Translations under genes and position numbers: made by a program
Origin: Turritopsis dohrnii
Lineage: Eukaryota; Cnidaria; Hydrozoa; Anthoathecata; Oceaniidae
Length of the DNA: 64,000 bases
Direction of reading: 5' to 3'
Assembly: GCA_027922465.2 (NCBI GenBank)
Contig: BQMF02000600.1
Coordinates: forward strand, 62,001 to 126,000
Shown: in pieces, positions 1 to 12,404 of the stretch
Position numbering within the stretch: the first letter of the stretch is position 1
Layout: each line of letters opens with the position of its first letter
Notes under the pieces: generated by a model
The model's database searches: none
What the model saw: only the letters and a program-made list of their open reading frames with translations
What the model was told of the DNA's origin: nothing

Positions 1-821
1 GTTAGAACAGCGTGTTACTGTTCTAATCTCGATTTTCAAAAACTGGACCCCCGGATTCCACATTGAAGATACGGTTCCAATGTAAATATAACAAGAAAAG
101 TTCCTTGGGCTCAGTTATCACGTTGCTATAACGACCCCCCTCCCTTCTTCTCTTGAGTTGGGCAATATAATAAAATAAAATAGTATAAATTTCGTATGAT
201 GTAGATGAAACGGATCAATGTCTGACTTTTATTACTCTGACATCGCTCTTATTATATTGGTCAACTTTTCTTTGAAGAAACAAACAACAAGAAAGAGACT
301 TGAAACATATCAATACATAATATGGTGTACTAAAATATACATAAATATCATATACACATCACACGAAATTTCCTATGATATATAATAAATGAAACACGAC
401 AGAGGCACAACCTCAAAAACACCTTTGGGGCCTGGGCACTACAGTGTTTTTTCTAGATATCCTCTAGGCAATAACATAATAATACTCCAGGATCTCATCT
501 GACGTATTAGATTTCGCTTGCCAATTATAAAACTTTGTTACTGCCATAGTGATGTCATAAGATATACCTGACATCAATTTTCATGTGTCAAGCTTCTATA
601 TTGCGCCGTTATAAAAAAATTCTTCCGAATATATATACTTAGTCCATTTTGAATAAATTGTAAAATTGAATTAAAAAGTAAATCAACAAGAACATGGAAT
701 GAGGTCTCAATCAAATCAGGAATCAGTTTTACAAAACCTTTTGAATATGAACGTTTTGTTGTGAACAGAGAAAGATTGACGAGCAAGGTGGATATGTAGT
801 TGGAAACAAAGCAGATGTGTC
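1..821. other. 3' flank / 3' UTR side of the IMP gene
   Basis: No gene is seen. The stretch lies downstream of the IMP stop codon on the minus strand, so part of it is probably its 3' UTR. A minus-strand AATAAA lies at 228-233, but nothing ties it to this gene. Confidence 0.3.
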
Positions 822-3800
822 TCACGTGTCTTTACTGGTCTGAGCACGATGCACGATATCTCTGATACGGTTCAATGCGATCTACGGGAAAACAAATCAA
901 ATTGACGTGTTTAAACCAAGTAGTCCGACACACTCGAATTGATAGTCATTTCTTACATTACTTTTACGCAGAACAAACATTTATCGAACCAAGTAAAAAC
1001 AAAATTATTAAAATTTTAAAATTGTAAAAAGCTTTTCGGCTTACGCCATCATCAGTTACATTAAAATGAGAAAATTTTACAGTTTTTTATTTACAAGTCA
1101 AAGAATAAGATAATTAAAGTTGATATTTATAAAAGAAAATGATAAAATGGGTTAATTACATTGGGAGAAAGGAATAAAAGGTATAAAATTTTTGCAAGCT
1201 ATTATCAAGTCACGCCATTACGAAATAAATGTAGTTGCTGGGTCTCTTGTTGATTGTTTAATGTTGCTCCCATTGTAAGAATAAAGGAAGCTTCGAGATT
1301 TCTACGTTCCCAGTAGTTGGTCGGAGCGTTCGTGATTACTTTCCAGTTGAAAAAGTGCGATCCACGCACTCCGCGTGGATCAAAATCGATAGTGAAATTC
1401 AATTCAAATTCAGAAATATAAATTCTAACATACCTGCGTGCCGTTAAATGTACCAGTAATGAAAACAGGCACATCATCACCGCCCTGTTTGTCTTTGGGC
1501 ACCTCGATGTCGGCTTGTGCTTTATCTTGAATATCTTGCACTACCTGGCCTTTCTTACCAATTATGCGACCAACACACGAACCTGGGACCATGTATTCAG
1601 TTTTCAACTGTGCTTCGCTGTACGCTAACTTCATCGTCTCTTTCATTTTACTGAAAACACACAATGAAGCCTAAAAAAAAGCAACTATATAAACAAACCA
1701 CAATAAAAACCGACATCGCGTTGGTGGAGCGGTTACAGCCTCCGAGCACCACCGCTGCAACCCGCATTCAAGCGCAATTCCTTTCAACAAGTCCAAGTCC
1801 ACTCTCATAGGAACTATGCAACGAATAGACACTACAACAACTGTTGAGAATCCGCACTTACTCTCCATTGTGCATCAGGGGGACCAGTGATCTCCACTCT
1901 ACTTTCACCCCCGTCTTCACCTTTGACCACGCGTACTTGAGCACCGCTGTAGCCTTTCACACGGCTTATATAGTCACCATTACGACCGATCACCGCTCCG
2001 ACCTCTTTTGTCGGGATTAATATACAAGTGGATTCCACTTCGCTATAACCTTGCGGTTGCGGCGTAAGGTTTGGTGCAAACGGCGGATAACCATGTCCAA
2101 GAATACCTGGGTAACCTTGACCCATGTAACCAGGGTAAGCAGGAAATCCCATGTATGCCTAGTATACACAAAAGAAACACGTTACCCACACAACTTGTTA
2201 CAAAGTGTGTTGTATGATTATATATGGAAAAATAACTTAATTATAAACCAAGCAAAGATCAGCTTCGTGTTTTGCGAAAGAAAACGAGATTGTTTCTTAA
2301 CAAAAGTCATCATCAAACTGTGCAAAAACTTACGATCTGATTTGGATAACCATATTGAGGCCTTTGGTACATCATCTGTGGAGGATATGAGAAATAGTTA
2401 TTCATATGAGTGTGCCCATAAATCGATGTACCCTAAAGAGCATAGACAAGAGAAGTTAAAAGTACAGATAAGGGCACTGACATTCACATTGAAATGAACT
2501 TGTTTTTTTTTTCCTTTTGGCTCTTATTATATGTTCTTTATCAAATCGAATTTTGATTTATTTTGTTTGCATGAAATAGTTTTTGGTGTTTTTAGGTATA
2601 TTTGGAGATAACAGAGGGTATCATTTAGTTAGTATACTGCGAGTTAGTTAGGAAATGCTGATACCGTTTTGTGCCATCATTTTGCATTGCAAAATATTAC
2701 AAAATTTAATACTCCTAATAAAACTCCTATACTCCATTCAAATTATGTTTTTACTGAAGATGGCGTAAGCCGTAAAGCTTTTAAATAAAATTGTGTTAGT
2801 TATTCATTTATTATAAGTTAACATGGCAAATAATTTGAATACGCCTATAAATTCATAAAACAGTTGCAGTCTGTAACACACACGCATAGAGGTGTTACCT
2901 TACTGCACCTACCCAATGTCAGCCTTCAAGTTCGGTTAGGTTTGAGGAGTCATAAACTTAAACAGAGCACTCAGCACTTCAACCAATAAAAAGGCATGAA
3001 GTTTTAACATTACCATATTAGCCATTCCACCATTTCCAGTGTTCTTCATATCTTTTTCCATATAATCACGCAATTTCTTGCTGAGAACTTGTTCCGCTGA
3101 GGAGATCGCCTCTGCAGTTCCTTCTATTGTAATGATACGTTCTCCAGTGCATGTTGCACCAGGAGGAGAAAAATGGTGACCTTCTTCGTATCTAAAAAGG
3201 TCGTAAAACATTAGAGAAAATAAAATAACCCCACCAAGGCCACCAGAAAACGAAAGAAAGTTTATTTGATGGAAATGAACCTGCAATTACAGAAAATTTA
3301 AGAAATTAAAAATTTTATGTCTTACATCGAATTTTCCAACAATATGGGAGCATTAACAACTATCGTTTAAACATAACAATTGGAATTTGATTTATCAGGG
3401 AACATAGATATGCTTCAAACTTTTTCTGAAGTAGCGGAGAGATGGAAATAGCCTTATCATCGTAAGAGTATGACTTACATTGAATTTGAAATTACAAGTT
3501 TGGTCACACCAGAATCTTGTCGTACTTGTTTTAAATTATTGCCTGCCTTTCCAATTATTCTACCACAGAGCAAGTCATGTGCCAGAAGCTTGAGTGCTAG
3601 TGGCTTGGCCTCTTCCGGTCCACGCTTTTCGTATTCAGATTGTATCACTGTCAGTAATTCTTTAATTGCATCAGAAAATGCATTTGGTTCACCTCTAATT
3701 GTTGTTAATGTATCGTCACTACTATTTCGGCCTCGCATCGCACTTTTATCTCTATGTACATCTATTCTGAAATGAGAAAAATAAAAATTTAGGCAATCAA

Positions 3801-6800
3801 CTTGACTTGTATAATAAGTGATGAACACTGTTCTGCAAAAAGCAATCAAATAAAAAAAAACAAAAACAACTTTGTACTTTGTTTGGGTTTTTGCCTGTAT
3901 TGCAGTGATGGTTGTACCAGATTTTCCAAGAATAACTTTGACCATATCACTTGGTATTAGAATTCTAAATGAAAGAAATAAAGCCTTTCAATCATAACTT
4001 TATAGCACAATGGGTTGAATGAATCCATCTGTGACAGCTTTCAAATGAAATCTCAAAGGCTTTTGAAGCAGGAATTTTTCCAAGCACTTTCCAACTACCA
4101 TTCACAGGTAGTTGAAACTCAATCTTAAATTGAGTTTAGAAACTCAATCATTCATTGCCAATTAAACATTTTTTAGCTCTTTAATGTGTAGTATTTAAAA
4201 ACATGTTTTGAGAGAGTAATTAGGCCATTATTCACCAAATATTCTGTTGCTAGGGAGAACGACCACTGTTGCTAAAGTAATTTTGAAATTTCCTTTGCTA
4301 CGCATTCATTTCTTCACCTTATGAAACAATGAAAAATGAAAATGAAAGTGGTAGCAGTGGCATAACTATTTTCTGCGTAACAAATTAAAAAAAATGTATA
4401 AATAACAGAACGGAATGTATTATGAAATCAAGCATGTCCATTGCAGAGACGTAGCGACTTGGTTAGAAAAAAATTTGTATGAAAATGTTTTATCACTGAG
4501 AGCAAAATGCAAGGAAAAAGCAAAACATTTCTCATTTGATATTTCTATATCCGCTTGAATTTTTAAGATTTTTTGTAAGATTAAATGAGCTATTCAAGGA
4601 AAAGAGCCGTTACTCGCCAACTTTGAATGGCAAAGAAGAGTTATATCGAATTTTTATAATAAGTAAATGAACGTCGTTCAACCTGGGCTTCATTTCTCCA
4701 TTTCTCTTGCGAAACATTAATTGATAGTAGTCGGAAGCACAGAATCATTTTGCATCAAATCATTTCAAATTCAAATTTGTTGTACATTACTGTGTGAACA
4801 AGCATATTTTCCCAGAGAATACTCATTATACAATATGTCCGTCTGACAAATCGTTACTATCTGTTCTTAAACACTTTTTTATTTCTGTTTAATTTAATGG
4901 TAGCCAGGGGCGTACTGTGGGGATGTCGATGGGTGCAATCGACCCTCAATTTTGAAACTAGGTGCCCTTTTTTAACATTTCCTTCTTTTAGTACAAGCAA
5001 TTAATTATTCTAATAAATTGTAATACCCCTTTGAGTTCTAAAAACAGCCAAAAATAGAAGTCTTGTGTATGTATTCACAACTCGACTATGGCACTATAAC
5101 TTCAAAATTCAGTACCCCTTTTATTCTTAAATTTGAGCCTCCCTTTTATTTTTCATGGTACACCCCTGGTAACAATTTGTGAGACGAACACACTATTTAA
5201 GAAGTACAACTGGTGAACTGGATTATGACGAAGTTTGTAGAAAAGAACTGTTTGACCATAACTTTCATGACAATTGCAGACAGGTAACATTTATTAGAAA
5301 TTCAAAAATATGTCTAGTTTTTCCATTTGTCGTCAGAGTATTGTTGGACATGCAAGTGAAAAGAAAAAAAACAACAAAAGTTCAGCAAGAAAAGTGGCAG
5401 ATCTCACTTATGATTGCACCAGAAGAAATACCATCACACCAAGATATAAACATATGATATTGTATCTACTTGTCAATTCTGGGTGAGAAAGTTGTATCAA
5501 GAAAGAAAGAGCTCAGGATTTTTTCACGTACAAAGGAACTAGAACTGTGAATACTTTTTTACTTTATGAGAATGTCACCAGACAGGTACGAACACCTTTT
5601 ATCCATTGTTGGTCCTAAATTACAGCGTCAGAAGACTCATCTCCGAGAACCAATATCACCATTTTTCATTATTCAAACGTTTTTGTCTCCTAGGAATTGA
5701 CGTCACTCATTCAAACAATTAAAATATTTTAAGCGTTAAGACAAAAACATAAAAAAATTTCGATATTTTATTTTAAGGCCTAAAATATATTTTAAGCCTT
5801 AAAACTGTTCATTTTATGTTCTCACATGAGTAACAAATATCTTAAATCAGTAAAATTTTTTATATTGTTGTAGGTCTTAAAAGCTGTGTTAAGGCTTAAG
5901 ATCACTGCATTTTAAGTGTTAAGATGACCAGTGAAAACCAGGCTTTAAACACAAAATTGCGATGAAACAAACGAAGAAAGTCAGGGAATATCTATGTGTT
6001 TTCACAAAATTTAAACTTTCTGAGTCTCTATGTCAAATGCATAATTGTGCATACTAATTAGTTTACCCAGTCTTTTTTGTGTTACAGATGTTCAATATGA
6101 TGAACGTTGTGTTATGTGAAAAGCTTTTAAAAAAATTGTGTTGTAGACAACAATAAATTTTTAAATACATTTTCGATGATAACTCGTTAGTCTCTTTAAT
6201 TCTTGAAATTTTAATTTTTTAGCAGACACTACCTTTGACAATAAAATCATGATTTATTCTGCCAAATGATTTTAAAGAAATATGTACATACTGTCGAAAA
6301 ACGATTAGCAATAAAAGTCATCAATAATTGCAAACCTGCAAGGATATTGTTCCAATGGTGGAGGATATCTTGGACTAGAACTATTTGCATAATAATTATT
6401 TTGATATCTTTGGTTGTAACGCCCATTATACTGTCGGTCTCTTTTACTATATTCATCATAGGGGTAATCTGAATTTTCGTTATGAGCTTTATGTGAATAT
6501 TGTCCTCGTTGAGTAGAGTCGTGTTTTCCAGGTTTTATTGTTAAATACGATCCTTGAAGTTCCATACCTATACATGCAAAAAAACATCATTAAGAATTAT
6601 AATCTCAAAGAATCTGGGCTATATGTAAACATGACAAACTTCAAACGTCATTGAAATATCATTGAAGAATACCTACACTATATTCAATGTGTAGCTTTTA
6701 GTCACTGTAATCTTGGAATGATAAACTTAGTATTACAATAGCAAATCAATTATAATGATGTATCATTACTGAGATAGCATTGAGAGCCTTAAATTTTTGG

Positions 6801-9117
6801 CAGTAGGCAAATTGTAATCAAGATGTGACATAAGTTATTATCATTTATTATTAAGACACTGCCACTAACATGTTTCTTTTTGTATTCACAAAACAAAGAT
6901 TCCATTTCATGTCAGTATCTTTAGTTTTAATATCTATTAAAGTTGTTTTGTGACAGTTTGAAGGAAAATTATAACCTTCTCAATTAGGTTATAATGATTT
7001 TCTATTGAACTGTCACAAATTTTTGTCACAAGAAGCATATTAAATCATAACATTAAAGTTTGGCTATGTCTGCAAAATAAGTTTATAGGCCAGAAAATGC
7101 TATATTAGCAAGTTTGGACATGGAGAGAAGAAAACATCTGTTTGCTTTACATTGTTAAAAGCACAAGGTTTTGGTGAAAGAAATTTGTAAAGAAAAAGAG
7201 CTCGGAGGAGCATGCAAATGAATTGAAAATAGAAAGAATAACATGAAAAACGATAAAAGTGTGACACCAAAATCAACAATGACAACCATGAAAGACGGCT
7301 CTCGTACATAAAGAAACCAAATTATCGCCCCATTGGTCAACAAAAACTCCCAAATGGTGCAAAAGGAACGCTATTAATGGCAATCTACATAGAGAAGAAA
7401 AGATTTCCTCAGATTTTGAAGCAGAAGTCACAATCATCAGGAAAAAGTACCTCCAAGCCGGATATCCTTTAAAGTTTATCAACATTGTCATAAATAATTT
7501 TCGTCATAAGCAAAGTGAGAAAGTAAATGAGTCATTTCTTATACCACCACACCTGTTTGACGAACCAACACCTATTTTGTTTGTAGAAATTCTGTTTTGC
7601 TTCCGAAACCAGAAAATTTCGAAGCAGTTCATTAAAAAATTCCATGTGTTTACCGACAGTAAATTCGAACTAAAGATAGTGGCTGACAAGAAAAGTACGT
7701 ATTTTTGGGAGGGACAGGCCTATGATATTAAATGTTTGATTGACAATATCTTGGTAACAGTTGGCTGTAGTAAAAGGATACCATTTAAATCCCAGTAAAA
7801 CATTTCCCAGGATATATACATTTTCTGATCAGATTTTGGAGAGCTTCAATGGGTATACTTTCCGTTCATTATTCTATGATTTTATTTTTCGCCACTTTTT
7901 GAAACATATATAATTTTTACACAGAATATAATTTATTTTATAATATCAAAACTTTTTGATCCTGAAAATAAGTTTATTGCCTTAAATTATGCAACAAACT
8001 TTTTAGTGACAAATCTATTGCACTCTTATCAAAACTTATCAAAACAGTTTCCTTAAAGAAGAATTAATGTCAAAAATACAACCTTACACAAGTCTGAATA
8101 TGGCTTATTAACGAAATTTCATTTGAAAGGATTTATTTCGCTCTATACATTAAGGAAAAATTTGTCAAACTCATTGTGATATCACAGTTACACTAGAGTG
8201 TTGTATGATATGTGAAATTATAAAGGAGTGGCGTAAACATTTTCGGCAATACTACAAACACTTAAAAAATTTAATCTCATGAAATTCACAGTAGTTGTCC
8301 CCAAGTTCAAATGGAAATGCAATAACTAAAATTTATCCTGTAAGAAGAAACTTTACATCTTATATTCATAATAGAAGATGAATAAAAAAAACTGAAGGTA
8401 GCATTACAAAAACCAAATTTTAGGCCAAAACAATTAGCTAAATTGTCGTAATTAAAGAATCATGAGAAAAACACCAAACCCATTTTGAAAAACAACACAA
8501 AAATAACAATATTATATATATTTCATGTCTCTCAAGGTTTGCTTTACTTTATATTTACATATACATTATTAATACTTGTTTTGAATTATATCAGGTTTAA
8601 ATTATACATCGTGCAATTTGCACAAACCAAGAGGAACTTTATGTGTAATGACTAGTATATAACAGTATTTTTTATAATAATTTTTCAATACATTCACTTA
8701 TTTTGGTGTAAGGGCCTAGTTTCCCTAGTTTGTTACATCAATTCTGAACAGAACTCCTTTTTTAGGAATGAAATCACATTTACCACATTTATTTTTTGTG
8801 TTGTTTAGCAAATGATTTCATATTTGTCCAAAAATAGCCATGGCAACAAAAATTTGTATTTTATTTAGTTGATTGAAATTATATATTCACTCCCTGTGAT
8901 TATTCTCTTTTTTCTAACTGGATGACTTACCGTCCAAAGTGGTATATGCATTCTTCGCTTCTTCTGGACTATTAAAATCTACACTCACGGCATTGCCACG
9001 TTTCTGAATGTCATCATATGAAATCTTCTGTTGGTCTAAAATGCGCATGAGAGTCTCAAGAAATGGGACATCCATTGAGCCACCATTGCGTTGAAATTGA
9101 AATAAAAGTTGAGGCAT
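822..9117 (-). CDS. IGF2BP: IGF2BP/IMP-type mRNA-binding protein (one RRM, four KH domains), nine coding exons
   Basis: A cytoplasmic mRNA-binding protein of the IMP/VICKZ family, which controls localisation, stability and translation of bound mRNAs. Exons in transcript order: 9117-8931, 6567-6336, 3964-3878, 3766-3479, 3191-3014, 2375-2334, 2158-1862, 1670-1434, 881-822. They sum to 1608 nt (535 aa) and every junction has GT-AG ends and matching phase. The N-terminus aligns with the second RRM of vertebrate IGF2BPs (LLFQF beta strand, then AVSVDF). After a basic, Tyr- and Gln-rich linker come KH1 (GKSG loop), KH2 (GKAG), a Tyr/Pro/Gly-rich linker, KH3 (GRNG) and KH4 (GKKG). The last 19 residues contain RIRDIV, matching the conserved C-terminal helix. 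The ATG at 9117 is taken as start because no AG acceptor lies just upstream. No RRM1 exon was found. Family assignment is firm; which IGF2BP paralogue does not apply outside vertebrates. Confidence 0.9.
1031..1055 (-). ncRNA. Hammerhead-like core motif (intronic)
   Basis: The minus strand reads CTGATGATGGC, a GTAA loop, GCC, then GAAAAGC. This resembles the CTGATGA - stem II - GAAA core of retrotransposon-borne hammerhead ribozymes, with one extra base before stem II. It sits in the last IMP intron. A related copy on the plus strand is at 2754-2778. Activity is not shown; stems I and III were not established. Confidence 0.3.
2334..2375 (-). CDS. IGF2BP: 42-nt micro-exon of the IMP gene
   Basis: Part of the IMP coding sequence, listed separately because it is easily missed. 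It codes for MMYQRPQYGYPNQI, has an acceptor after CCTCCACAG and a GTAAGT donor, and both junctions are in phase 0, so skipping keeps the frame. It adds to the Tyr/Pro/Gly-rich linker between KH2 and KH3. Confidence 0.8.
3965..6335. other. IMP intron with a short hAT-like MITE and dispersed repeats
   Basis: Intron between the linker exon and KH1. A block at about 4240-4370 recurs at about 46090-46220. A short terminal-inverted-repeat element lies at 4905-5168. Around 5720-5930 TTAAGGCTTAA-like words recur. No coding segment was recognised. Confidence 0.5.
4905..5168. mobile_element. Short hAT-like MITE
   Basis: The left end starts CAGGGGCGTACT. The right end, reversed, starts CAGGGGTGTACC. 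The flanks GTAGC and GTAAC are an imperfect duplication. The interior is AT-rich and non-coding. The CAGGGG start is typical of hAT-type ends, so the superfamily call is only a suggestion. Confidence 0.5.
6947..7019. repeat. 73-bp imperfect palindrome
   Basis: Arms starting TTTGTGACAGTT pair with AACTGTCACAAA, with further inner pairing (ATAACCT with AGGTTAT). It is a long hairpin inside the IMP intron. The GTGACAGTT ends recall the GTGAC elements at 23.8 and 39.9 kb, but no target duplication is seen. Confidence 0.55.
7310..7780 (+). pseudogene. Penelope-like element reverse transcriptase fragment
   Basis: Frame +2 from about 7355 is open to 7683. It reads like the end of a Penelope-like RT: an HREEKISSDF stretch, KYLQAGYPLKFIN, then FVEILFCFRNQKISKQFIKKF with FTDSKFELKIV. 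After 7683 the frame shifts by one base (WLTRKVRIF follows), then stops appear. It is antisense to the IMP gene within its first coding intron. Both ends are lost. The family is judged from the GYPLKFI and FIKK..FT..K pattern and is fairly secure; the particular clade is not. Confidence 0.65.
7781..8930. other. Remainder of first IMP intron
   Basis: AT-rich sequence with no open frame, terminal repeat or RNA gene that I can recognise. Confidence 0.4.
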
Positions 9118-11507
9118 TGTTCCAAAAACCGGTGTGAAAATGAAAATGGGGAAAAATGAGAATTACGAACGAACTCCTAAACGGTACAAGCTAATGATTC
9201 ATAATTATTTGCACACGTGCAGCAAAGTGTAGTAACCATCTTTGTTCATGTGATCACCAAAAATACATAACGGCAGTGTATAATGGAGATTCAATTAGTA
9301 TTCATTGTTATTGTTGTTTTTTTTATGATCAAACGTAAATTTTAAAGTTATATGAATGTTTTGATTATGGAAATAACACAGACAACGCTATTGCAAGTTT
9401 GGAAATTTACGAAGAGACACTTGTAGAGTGGTGTCATAGTTTTAACTGGTTTTATTGGTGAAGGTTATAAATATAAAATGGGAATCCCCAAATTAGTTTC
9501 CAGGCCTTCGAATAATATTAATCCGGTTGTCGAACTAAAATGATTCTAGAATCGACAAATAAGCGCTGTCAGTTTTGGGGTAACCAACTCCATTATTCTT
9601 CATGTTTTCGGATTTTAAAAACACTTCAGTAAATGAATAAAGCATCTCCAACATAAACGACGTAGCGATGTGATCTATATTTTTACCTGTTCAATTCATT
9701 CACAAAAATCTTATTTTTAGCTTGCTGTATGTGTGATACCTGCCCGTCGTTGAAAAATATTTTCGAACTTTTTCTATAAAAATTGAAGATCAGTCAAGCG
9801 ATTCCACGTTTCCAGGAAAGCTCCATTAGACCAAAACTATTGTTTCTCAGTCTCATTTTTAAGCAATGGAATCTTTTATTAATTCGCGAAATATTTGCTG
9901 AAAAAAAGCGGACATGTTGAGTTCGCGTGGTGGCACTACAGCCAAACGATCAGATCACAGATTCAAAGCAAATGGAGGACAGGTTTTGCATAATATGAAA
10001 GGCAGTTTCAAATCCGTCATTGGGAAATTTCGAATAAAAGTGTTGAAGTTGGAAAAACTTTTGCATCGTTTCATATTTCTTTTAAATCCGTAGTAAAATA
10101 GCTAAATGATGCAAGAAGTGCGCCTTTTCTGAACACCCTGAATATAAAAGCATTATAGGCTGAGGTTTCGCCAGGAAGAGGAGAGTACTGGGAAAAGTTA
10201 TGATATTATTTCGGTGTCCTTTTTGCGTGTTTTGGGGACTTACAAAGTAAGTTTTATAACATCAAATAAAATAGAAAGAGGAAGGTCACATGTAACTAAG
10301 GCAATTTCCCTTAAAATTTTTAGCTATCTCGCCTCCTGAAAGGCGGTGGTTGTGAAAGGAGGACCATTTAATCGACAGCAAGTCAGATGATGACGTCATT
10401 CATATTTTCTATTGTAGTAGTACATTCTGTTGCAATATGACTTTTGTTTAAAAGACATCTTTCAAAAGCGTGAACGAATGACGAACCTTTTGGGAAAATA
10501 AAGAATTCACTGCACGTCACTGAAACTTTCTATTTTCTCATAAGCTTCCACCATAACAGAGGTATTACACAACTAAGCTGTTCGGTAAAATTAGCATTTA
10601 ATTTCGCTGCAAATTCGACTTGGGCGTTTTCTCTTATTTTCCCAAACAAACGCAGTATAGGTTTCCTGCAGAAAACCCTCGACTGAACTCGACCAACTGC
10701 TTCTATGGTCTGAATCATACATACACATTGTATTGCTTTGAGATCCTAACTCGTCTCGTAACTTTGATCATAATGCAAGACACTGTAGATGAAAACTTAT
10801 CAGGTCCCAAATCAAATAAAAACCTTATTTTTACGAAGGACTGGTCCCAAAGCTTTTCTGTTCCAAAATGTTTCAACAGAAAAAACCTTGGGACCAGTCA
10901 AAATTTCGGACGGAAAAACGTTCGGACAAAAATTTGTTTTTCCTGCCGAAAATTTTCGTTGTTAATGTACTTACGCCTGGTTCCCACACATTAAACACGT
11001 ACATATAACAATCGGTAACCAGACGCTGAACATATGAACATCCATGCCATAAACACTCTGGCATAAAGTTCCATAAGCAGCAAAGTGAATTCATAACAAG
11101 ATGCATTCACATCATCTTTATGGTTAATAGTCTATTTATATACGCGCATCACAGCACAATGATATGCTCCTTTACCGAAATCAGCATCAAACCAAAAAAT
11201 TCTCTCAACTTTTCCAGTAAGGACGGCGGAATACCATGTGGTAAATGAAAAAGCATTGAAGGAGGCAGTTGGAAGATTTCCATGAAGCGTTACTAGAGGC
11301 CTCTCCGTCTTTTCTTCCTGATACTATAAAATGAGTTTTGAAAGTTTGCAAGTGAACAATGAAGGACATTATGAGAATTCAGATGAATAAGGCTTGGCAA
11401 TGTAGTACCTAAACTACCTTTTAGTCATGTGATTGTCCATAAAGGATGAGTAGGATCGAAGTTGAGAAATTTTTTGAGAAAGTTTAGCGATAGAATACCT
11501 TATGTTA
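9118..11507. other. Intergenic region upstream of IMP
   Basis: This contains the presumed IMP 5' UTR and promoter, with no recognisable gene. A partial inverted repeat using GGGACCAGTC words lies around 10840-10900. The longer open frames here show no family motif and no codon pattern like the host genes. Confidence 0.4.
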
Positions 11508-11900
11508 AGGGGACTGTTTTTTGCGTGGATTAATTTTTGCGAGTGAGAACTTCTCAAGAAAAATGTATTGATTTATTTTCGCGAATGTGAACAAAGTGCA
11601 ATGCGTGTATTTTATAAATATAGCTTCAAATTTTCGCCTGGCAAAAGTTAGTCCTCTACTGAGTGTCCATTCATTCCCACTATACTATCAGTTGTTATCT
11701 TTTTTTGTGTAAGCTTCAGAACATTGTCAAATTATCAAGTTGGTTGTCTCTGATGCAACTTCCCAGAAGCATTTTTCAACATGCTGCTCTGATTTTCGGC
11801 GGAGAGAAAAGAACTGTCATAAAATTTTGCCGGTTTTTTTTGCGAATTAGGCCAAAAATCGCAAAAGTCCCAAAAATTAATCCATGCAAAAAAATCCCTT
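11508..11900. mobile_element. MITE of the TTCGCG type with TA duplication
   Basis: The left end begins AGGGGACTG and continues GCGTGGATTAATTTTTGCG. The right end mirrors this (AATTAATCCATGC, then ATCCCTT). TA sits on both sides (11506-11507, 11901-11902). Ends of this layout with TA duplication suggest a mariner-type non-autonomous element. Related copies are at 13195-14222 and 31591-32091. Confidence 0.6.
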
Positions 11901-12404
11901 TAATCGCCGCTTGGATAGAAACAAAACGCCGTGAAGAAAACATACGAAAATGAAAGTAGAGAAGGATCTATTGATGAAACAGAATCAATCTGTAGCGAAA
12001 AGATTGTTTAATCGACACTTTCAGAGCATAAAATCAAAAGGCAGTTAATTTCAAAACATCTTCAGCGATAAAAACTGCACACATTTTATCGCTATTACAT
12101 ACTATACATGACGCTTAAAGTTGTTGCATTAGTGCTATTTTGCACTATAAAAACACAAACACTTTGAATTTAGGAAATGCAGATTTGAAATAAAATGCAG
12201 AACTAGCAGCAGATATATTATTTCAGCAGAAAAATTGTTCGGTATATTATCCGATTACCGTTCCATTGCGAGATTTAAATACAACACGACATACACCAAG
12301 CGCACTTCAACCAAGTCTAAGTGTCCCATACAATGACTGTCGACTGAACACAGTCGGTTCGTACCACTAACAGTTGAGGTTTAGGGCCAACCTTAATCAA
12401 ACTA

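Noticed and set aside
1205..1480. Open frame as the last IMP exon
   Set aside because: No acceptor gives a stop-free phase-0 join. The segment 822-881 has a proper acceptor, keeps the frame and codes for the conserved RIRDIV helix.
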